DNA of 64,000 bases from Terebella lapidaria (Eukaryota; Annelida; Polychaeta; Terebellida; Terebellidae), in assembly GCA_949152475.1 (NCBI GenBank), contig OX424556.1, positions 55,944,451 to 56,008,450 on the forward strand, written 5' to 3'. Position numbers and translations under genes: made by a program. Of the stretch, positions 57,233 through 64,000 are shown piece by piece; positions within the stretch are counted from its first letter, which is position 1, and each line of letters starts with the position of its first letter. The notes under the pieces are model-generated. The model saw only the letters and a list, made by a program, of their open reading frames with translations, ran no database searches and was not told where the DNA came from.

Positions 57233-58554
57233 ACTATTACCCATGAAGGCATGATTCAGGAATTCATTATACAGGTCCATCTCGATGTTGTTACCTGCCC
57301 TGGAAACAAAACTCAGCGTGCGATTCCATCGAATTACATGTGCTAGTGCGTAAGGGAGCCACCCAACTTGTCCTATGAATGAATTAAGATCGAACTGTCG
57401 TAGACCTTAAGTAATGTTTGTCATAAATAAGGAATGAAAAAATGGATAACAGTTTCGTTTGCACAACAGAACCCCAAGACTGGAAGAATGGCACACACTC
57501 GACCAGCAGAAGCATCACCTGTATAACGATACATGTACGTTCGCGCATCACTGCGAGGTCATCTGGGGATGGCAAGACATCTGTCAGGGCAATGTCGACT
57601 GACCATATGTTGAGCCTCCTCAGGTGCGGGAACTCGGTTTTCCACCGCGTAGGCATTGCCCCAAATTAGGAATCGATCTTGATTTTTTGCGGAAGTGGTG
57701 TGCCTTGTCTTGACATTTTTTATGTTATCCCAGCAAAAGGAGAATCCAGGAGCTGCAAATATAATGCACATGAGTATACCAGTGTAAAAGTTTAAGCAAC
57801 ACCAAAATGGTTAAAAAAAAATGATAGTTGGATTTGCCAATCTTGTTTTATGATATGACAAATACTAATTTCACACATTTCTCAGCTGCTAGAAGTCCAA
57901 AGAACGGTTCGTCAGTTTAATGTGGATATACACATTAAAAGATATACATAATATACAACTACATTCAACTATGTCACGTACTTACTTAAGATCGTTTTCG
58001 TAGTTCATTTCCTGATTGACACTTCATAATTGAGTTATTTCTCGATTGTGCGTTATTTATAAAGGCAGTGTACAGATAACGGTCATTCCCTTAGGGGCTC
58101 GGTATTTGGCAGATCTTACGCTGAGACACGAATGATGGGACATCGGACAGACGTTTCCGGATCTGTGCACCAGTTTCGTCAACTTTGCACCTATACTAGG
58201 GCTAATTGCGTTGTTGGACTGATCCGCGATACCAGCAGGGCTATCAAAGTTTATGTCGAGACTGTTTATGGCCTTTTTTATGTCGTTTTCAGCTTACGAA
58301 ATGGGCACATCATATTAGATTTGGGGGTAATGGTACTAATGAACCGCCATATAATTCATAACTTGGAAATTTTAAGTACTTCTAGAGTACTTGGGAACAT
58401 GACATATTTTCCACAGATATAATTACAATATAGATGGAAAAAACTGCATACTCAGCATACTCAGAACGCGAATAAGATGTCAGTATGTTGCATTTTGTTT
58501 GGATTTCCCTTTACACGTAGTCAGCAACGAAGCTGAATTTTATATTATACCAGG
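57233..58554. other. Stretch between repeats B' and A'; one weak reading frame
   Basis: The minus-strand frame 57384-57656 (FPHLRRLNIWSVDIALTDVL, PSPDDLAVMRERTCIVIQ) has protein-like composition and may be an exon of an unknown mobile-element gene. It has a competing plus-strand frame and I recognise no family. Nothing else supported. Confidence 0.3.
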
Positions 58555-58905
58555 TATGGTGACGTCACATCATCCCTAAAACGATCACACGACTGGTCAC
58601 GTGATCGAGTGGCATACACAGATGGCGAATGTGCTTTCCAAATTGTGACCGTGATTGTTTGAAATGCCATTGACAGGATCATACAATTAGCTACGTGGAA
58701 ATTATCAGGTATTTGACAGATAAGAAGTTATAGTTTGTAAATAAAACAAAACTGCTGTGTTGATATTGCGTTTATTCACAAGACAGAAGCTCCCGCCACC
58801 ATCGGTGGCGCACTTGCACGAGATCATTTATAATGCACGAACACGAACAGGAGGGGGGTAGATCCCACTTTATGAGCATGAACTATAATTACTGCATCCA
58901 TATCC
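58555..58905 (-). repeat. Repeat family A, right copy of an inverted pair
   Basis: Reverse complement of 44880-45335 without its roughly 100-base internal extra segment. It marks the outer right edge of the nested inverted arrangement. Confidence 0.75.
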
Positions 58906-59928
58906 TTCCTTCCATATCGGTTAGGTTATAGGCGCTTATTGTTAGGGGTATAACGCTGATATAGAGCCGTGACGTTAGCTTTAAATGCGCATATTTGCTA
59001 CTGCCTATTACCAACCACCGATATAATTGTAATTTAAACTGCTGTGAAAGATTTGTAGCTTATAGGTAAGATAGATCCTATGGAACATATTCCAAGTAAT
59101 GTAAGGCAGTTGGACCTGATTTTCTAGGAAATTTTGTCCACCACAATGTATATTTCTTTACTGGGCTTATTTCTCATTTATACCAATCATGCATTGTTCT
59201 CCGACCTGCGGCCCTACTATTGTATCGCAGAACGAAACACTAATTTCGCTATTGGCGACGCCATTTAGAAATATGGGCAGTGGTAGCATCGAATGCAATC
59301 GAAATGCACATTCTACAGCAATGTCCAACGACCATAATCTCATGGAATATAAAAACTGCGTTATATTTGAACGAGTATGTTCAAATTTATGCAAACATTT
59401 ATTATGTATACCTTCATAAACGTGTTCATGTGTCTGGAAAGTAAACTTTCCAGAACCATTCGGTTAAGTGTTCATGGCACTGGTTAGTGTTAAACTTGGG
59501 ATAATTTATGGAGCGGCTGAGACGAAATTCAAGTGTCATTAAAAATCGAAACAGTCTCATCGTAACTTGCTATCTGTCATCCAAGATCCGATGTCTATTG
59601 TGCACCTTTCCCTTTTGCCACACATTCTACCTTATAATCACACAACAGTATTGCATGTCCATTAAATGACATCACGGAACTTTGACACAATAGTTGCTAA
59701 ATGATTACCGAGACAGCAGCGCTGAAATACACACGTATTTCGTGGAAGCGCCGTACCATCCGTCATCTCGCTGTAACTCTACAGATATTTGTAGGGTTAT
59801 ACGGTTCAGAGTGCGTACATAAATTTGTGTTGATTTCCTTGCTTGGAGGTAGTCCTTATGTTTACCCTCGCCCCGATAGGGGCAGAGGGTATTGCAATTG
59901 GGTCTGTCCGTTTGTATGTCTGTTTGTT
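58906..59928. other. Non-genic stretch
   Basis: No gene recognised. Near 59866 a GC-rich stem (accctcgcccc / ggggcagagggt) precedes the tandem repeat region. Confidence 0.45.
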
Positions 59929-60030
59929 ACTTGGCAAAATAAATTTTGCCAAGTATGTTGGTCAGTCATCTTGTTTGTTACTTGGCAAAATAAATTTTGC
60001 CAAGTATGTTGGTCAGTCATCTTGTTTGTT
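59929..60030. repeat. 51-bp tandem pair carrying an 11-bp-arm hairpin
   Basis: Two copies of 'acttggcaaaataa...ttggtcagtcatcttgttt' start near 59929 and 59980. Each contains arms CTTGGCAAAAT and ATTTTGCCAAG separated by AA. The same hairpin recurs at 61471-61494, at the start of the second long unit. Confidence 0.9.
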
Positions 60031-60920
60031 TGTTAGTTTGTTTGTTTGTTTGTTTGTTTGTTTGTATGTTTGTCTGTCCGTCTGTTATGACGATAGCGGG
60101 CGCAATTCTTGTCACATTTTCATGAAATTTTCACACAATATGCGCAAGCAGCTTCCGCATAAGCCTTTCGTTTGAGAAGGTCGAAGGTCAAAAATTCACG
60201 CCAAGGTCATTGAAAAACCAAAAAATTAAAAATCGTAATAACTCCAGTTATATTTTATCTGGACTTTCGAGATTTCTTGCATCGATTATTATGGCCAATT
60301 CGGCATCTTTTGATATATGGCCGACAGCTTTTGCATCAAAATTGACGATTTTGACTCCAGGTTAAAAAGACGGGGGTCAGGAGTTTCTGGATCAAAAGTT
60401 TCATGCATTGCTGTGCAGTCAATTCTTGTCGGATTCTTATGAAATTTTCACAGCATATGCACACCAGATGTCGGCATATTCCTGTTGTTTCTCAAGGTCA
60501 AAAGTCAAGAATTAACGCCAAGGTCATTGAAAAACAAAAAAAATAAAAATGGCCATAACTCCACTTTCATTCCACCTGCACTTCCAAAAGTGTTCACGTC
60601 TTTTATTATGGTCAATTCTGCATCATTTGGTGTATGACCGACAGCAGTTGAATCAAAATTGACGATTTAAACTCCAGGTGAAATACATGGGGGTCAGGAA
60701 GTTCGGATCCAAAGTTTAACACATTGCTGTGCAGTCGATTCTTGTGTGATTTTGACGAAATTCTCACATAATATGTGCACGGAATGTCCGCATAACCCTT
60801 TTGATTTGGAACATCATAGCTCTGAAACTGTTGTCACGGCAACAGAAAATCGTTACTGAAAAGCATTACATGAAAACGATAATAGCATTGCTATATGAAA
60901 CATCCGGCTTCACATCGCCA

Positions 60921-60985
60921 GCCACGTTAGTGCTGAGCGTAGAGCGTAGGACTTTGAATCCACAGACCCGGGTTCAATACTATCT
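60921..60985 (+). repeat. tRNA-Gln-like SINE head, copy 1
   Basis: Contains an A-box-like stretch (gttagtgctgagcgtagagc), an anticodon-arm match GGACTTTGAATCC, as in tRNA-Gln(TTG), and a B-box GGGTTCAATAC; a T8 run shortly after could end Pol III transcription. The acceptor stem is not preserved, so this is a tRNA-derived repeat rather than a tRNA gene. Confidence 0.65.
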
Positions 60986-62410
60986 CAAAACTATTTTTTT
61001 TTCTCCATTAAAAGATCATGTATTCAATTCCAAACAACGAAACAACACATTCGTAGTGTACAAAATCAGCAAATAAATGTAGCACGAGTAATCTTTATTG
61101 TTATTATGTCATCATACTTAATTATTTCTCACTATGAATTCCTTGAAGTCATTTAACAGTGTCTCATTGGTTCCATTATGATCGTGTCCTTCATGCATCA
61201 TAATGCATCTGTGTTAAGTCCATTCTGGCATGATTTGTATTCACCGAGTGTCTCTATTCGTTTTGTTCACTTGTTGTCATTGTAATTTTTCATCTGTAAC
61301 TTACAAGATCATGATCATGCTTTCAATTCTGAAGAATGTAGCAGCACAATTTAATATTATTACAGTATTATGATGCAAGGGTTTATAGACCAAAGCTGGA
61401 TTATAGACTTCTCTTCAAGTTCATTACTTTATTTTGCCAAGTCCTAGCTCTTTGAGCGATTGCTTCATTACTTGGCAAAATAAATTTTGCCAAGTATGTT
61501 GGTCAGTCATCTTGTTTGTTTGTTTGTTAGTTTGTTTGTTTGTTTGTTTGTTTGTATGTTTGTCTGTCCGTCTGTTATGACGATAGCGGGCGCAATTCTT
61601 GTCGCATTTTCATGAAATTTTCACACAATATGCGCAAGCAGCTTCCGCATAAGCCTTTCGTTTCTGAAGGTCAAAGGTCAAAAATTCACGCCAAGGTCAT
61701 TGAAAAACAAAAAAATTAAAAATCGTAATAACTCCAGTTATATTATATGTGGACTTTCGAGATTTCTTGCATCGATTACTATGGCCAATTCTGCATCTTT
61801 TGATGTATGGCCGACAGCTGTTGCATCAAAATTGACGATTTTGACTCCAGGTTAAAAAGACGGGGGTCAGGAGTTTCTGGATCAAAAGTTTCAAGCAATG
61901 CTGTGCAGTCATTTTTTGTCGGATTCTTATGAAATTTTGACAGCTTATGCACACAATATAACGGCACATTCCTGTTGTTTCTCAAGGTCAAAGGTCAAGA
62001 ATTAACGCCAAGGTCATTGAAAAACAAAAAAAAATAAAAATGGCCATAACTCCACTTTCATTCCACCTGCACTTCCAAAAGTGTTCACGTATTTTACTAT
62101 GGCCAATTCTGCATCATTTGATGTATGACCGACAGCAGTTGAATCAAAATTGACGATTTAAACTCCAGGTGAAATACATGGGGGTCAGGAATTTCGGATC
62201 CAAAGTTTAACACATTGCTGTGCGGTCGATTCTTGTGTGATTTTGACGAAATTCTCACATAATATGTGCACGGAATGTCCGCATAACCCTTTTGATTTGG
62301 AACATCATAGCTCTCAAACTGTTGTCACGGCAACAGAAAATCGTTACTGAAAAGCATAACACGAAAACGATAATAGCATTGCTATATGAAACACTCTGCT
62401 TCACATCGCC

Positions 62411-62475
62411 AGCCACGTTAGTGCTGAGCGTAGAGCGTAGGACTTTGAATCCACAGACCCGGGTTCAATACTATC
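62411..62475 (+). repeat. tRNA-Gln-like SINE head, copy 2
   Basis: Same as the copy at 60921, inside tandem unit 2, including the T run. Confidence 0.65.
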
Positions 62476-63210
62476 TCAAAACTATTTTTTTTTCTCCATT
62501 AAAAGATCATGTATTCAATTCCAAACAACGAAACAACACATTCGTAGTGTACAAAATCAGCAAATAAATGTAGCACGAGTAATCTTTATCGTTATTATGT
62601 CATCATACTTAATTATTTCTCACTATGAATTCCTTAAAGTCATTTAACAGTGTCTCATTGGTTCCATTATGATCGTGTCCTTCATGCATCATAATGCATC
62701 TGTGTTAAGTCCATTCTGGCATGATTTGTATTCACCGAGTGTCTCTATTCGTTTTGTTCACTTGTTGTCATTGTAATTTTTCATCTGTAACTTACAAGAT
62801 CATGATCATGCTTTCAATTCTGAAGAATGTAGCAGCACAATTTAAAATTATTACAGTATTATGATGCACGGGTTTATAGACCAAAGCTGGTTTATAGACT
62901 TCTCTTCAAGTTCATTACTTCATTTTGCCAAGTCCTAGCTCTTTGAGCGATTGCTTCAGTTGTATGTTGCTCAGCGATCAAATATGTGTTCTGTCCGTCT
63001 GTTCGCACGATAGCGGGCGCAATCCTTGTCGGAATGACATGAAATTCTCAATGAAGATGCGCATAAGACTCCTGCACAAGCCTATTGATTTTGAAGGTCA
63101 TAGCTTAAAAACTGTTGTCTTGGCGACTGAAAAACCGTTACATAACTATAACTATGGAGGCTGGAAAACCATAAAGTAACTGTTACATGGAATACACTTC
63201 TTCGCACTGT

Positions 63211-63275
63211 TGGCAACGTTGGTGCAGTGAATAGAGCGTAAGACTTTGAATCCAAAGACCCGTGTTCAACCCTCC
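63211..63275 (+). repeat. tRNA-Gln-like SINE head, copy 3
   Basis: A diverged copy with a better A box (TTGGTGCAGTGAATAGAGC) and B box GTGTTCAACCC; anticodon-loop region AGACTTTGAATCC. Confidence 0.65.
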
Positions 63276-64000
63276 CTCAAAACTCTCTTTTATCTCTAAC
63301 TTAGTTTTTATACAGTCAGTTGTAGTGTTATTTCTAGTTTATAATGCACCTTTTACATTTGGAATAGATTGAAAACTCGCCGAGATATCAAAGTAGAAAG
63401 AGCAGTGGGGTGAATCTGATTCTCAATCCGTTCACACGCCAATAAGCTGTAGAAACGATTACCCCCTGTGGACATGTCCCGTCCTAAATACACACGCTCG
63501 GTTGCATAGCAATACAGTATATCATATATGTATCCAGATGCAGATCTCAAACAACATTTCAGTGGTTTTCTAACTCAGTGATGTACAAGTGATATAACAA
63601 AGCCTAAAACTCTAGTCTAAATACAGTCTGTGTCAAGCGACAGGACCACTTTATATCAGAACTTTTGGGGGTGAGCAACCGGCGCTAGAACCGGCCCCAT
63701 TCCCGGTTTTTAGCAGTAGCTTGCCGTGAAGGACCTGTTACAATACATACACCGCTTCTGCTGTCGGTCATGATGGCGCTGTGCATAGAGTGTTCGACTT
63801 TGAATCCACAGACCCTGGTTCAACTCTCTTTCAAAACTTGTTTTTTTTTTCTCTCTAACTTACAGGATCATGTCTTTTATAGCATAACTGCACAATTACA
63901 ACTTACTTAAAAGCAACTAGATATTTAAAAAAAAAGAACTATTCAAGTCTCTCAGAACGTTTTTTTAGCTAGTTATAGACCTCTCTTCAAGATCTTTAAC
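63276..64000. other. Window end; non-genic apart from the fourth tRNA-like head
   Basis: No gene recognised. The closing bases ('ttatagacctctcttcaaga') repeat the phrase seen after each tRNA-like head at about 61405 and 62895, so a further related repeat probably starts at the right edge. Confidence 0.5.
63765..63830 (+). repeat. tRNA-Gln-like SINE head, copy 4
   Basis: ATGGCGCTGTGCATAGAGTG, then GACTTTGAATCC and TGGTTCAACTC; followed by a T10 run. Independent of the tandem units, which supports a dispersed SINE-like family. Confidence 0.65.

Larger units (their letters stand above)
59981..62958. repeat. Tandem duplication, two 1.49-kb units
   Basis: Unit 1 is 59981-61470 and unit 2 is 61471-62958; fixed anchors recur at a spacing of 1490-1491 bases and the copies differ only by scattered bases. 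Each unit starts with the hairpin and a (GTTT)n run, then three imperfect subrepeats of about 315 bases ('ttcttgtc...atgaaattttcacac...atatgcgcac...aaggtcaaaggtcaa'), then a tRNA-like head with a T run. A shorter relative of the subrepeat and head continues at 62990-63275. Near identity means recent duplication or recent homogenisation; an assembly duplicate cannot be excluded. Confidence 0.93.

Noticed and set aside
57384-57669. Competing plus and minus frames that could be an exon
   Set aside because: Composition looks protein-like on the minus strand, but no family, splice border or copy supports it; left as a remark only.
59929-60080. CRISPR-like or bacterial repeat array
   Set aside because: Repeats are adjacent without unique spacers, and the surroundings are clearly eukaryotic.
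60921-60985. Functional tRNA-Gln gene
   Set aside because: Anticodon arm and B box match, but the acceptor and D stems are not complementary and the segment recurs in a repeat context.

Overview
The window is eukaryotic, AT-rich and made mostly of mobile-element sequence, with GT-AG introns, polyadenylation signals and microsatellites. The mix (Polinton, hAT, CR1/L2-type LINEs, a Penelope-like reverse transcriptase, animal-type Gypsy, RecQ-like and CXC-domain gene remnants, tRNA-derived repeat heads) suggests a marine invertebrate. A mollusc or other lophotrochozoan is my best guess, but that is inference.

1 to about 16.3 kb: a Polinton/Maverick-type element, cut by the left window edge and read almost wholly on the minus strand. 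The structural block (1-5063) holds a major capsid protein, a penton-like minor capsid protein, a chromodomain integrase, three small proteins, a signal-peptide membrane protein and a broken packaging ATPase. The replication block holds a broken B-family DNA polymerase fronted by a run of short phase-0 exons, a three-exon histidine-rich gene on the plus strand, and a protein with two PC4-like single-stranded-DNA-binding segments. I could not find the right terminus.

17-34 kb: a 196-bp tandem duplication, a near-full-length CR1/Jockey-group LINE with one visible frameshift, then 13 kb of old repeat debris. This debris includes three diverged copies of one long non-coding repeat family, a Penelope-like reverse-transcriptase fragment and a pair of foldback hairpins. 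34013-37657 is a complete hAT transposon, with terminal inverted repeats, a perfect 8-bp target duplication and a spliced transposase gene.

38-45 kb: mosaic repeat debris without genes. 45-59 kb: a nested composite. Two repeat families, each present as an inverted pair, bracket a decayed RecQ-like helicase, a 5'-truncated Gypsy element with an L2-type LINE in its integrase, a FEN/PIN-like nuclease gene with a CXC tail, and a 163-bp satellite. 60-64 kb: two near-identical tandem 1.49-kb units, each with a hairpin at its start, internal subrepeats and a tRNA-Gln-like head; two further tRNA-like heads follow.

The points most worth following are the intron-rich leader of the polymerase gene, the PC4-like protein beside it (together a possible replication module), the intact hAT, and the nested inverted arrangement at 44.9-58.9 kb.
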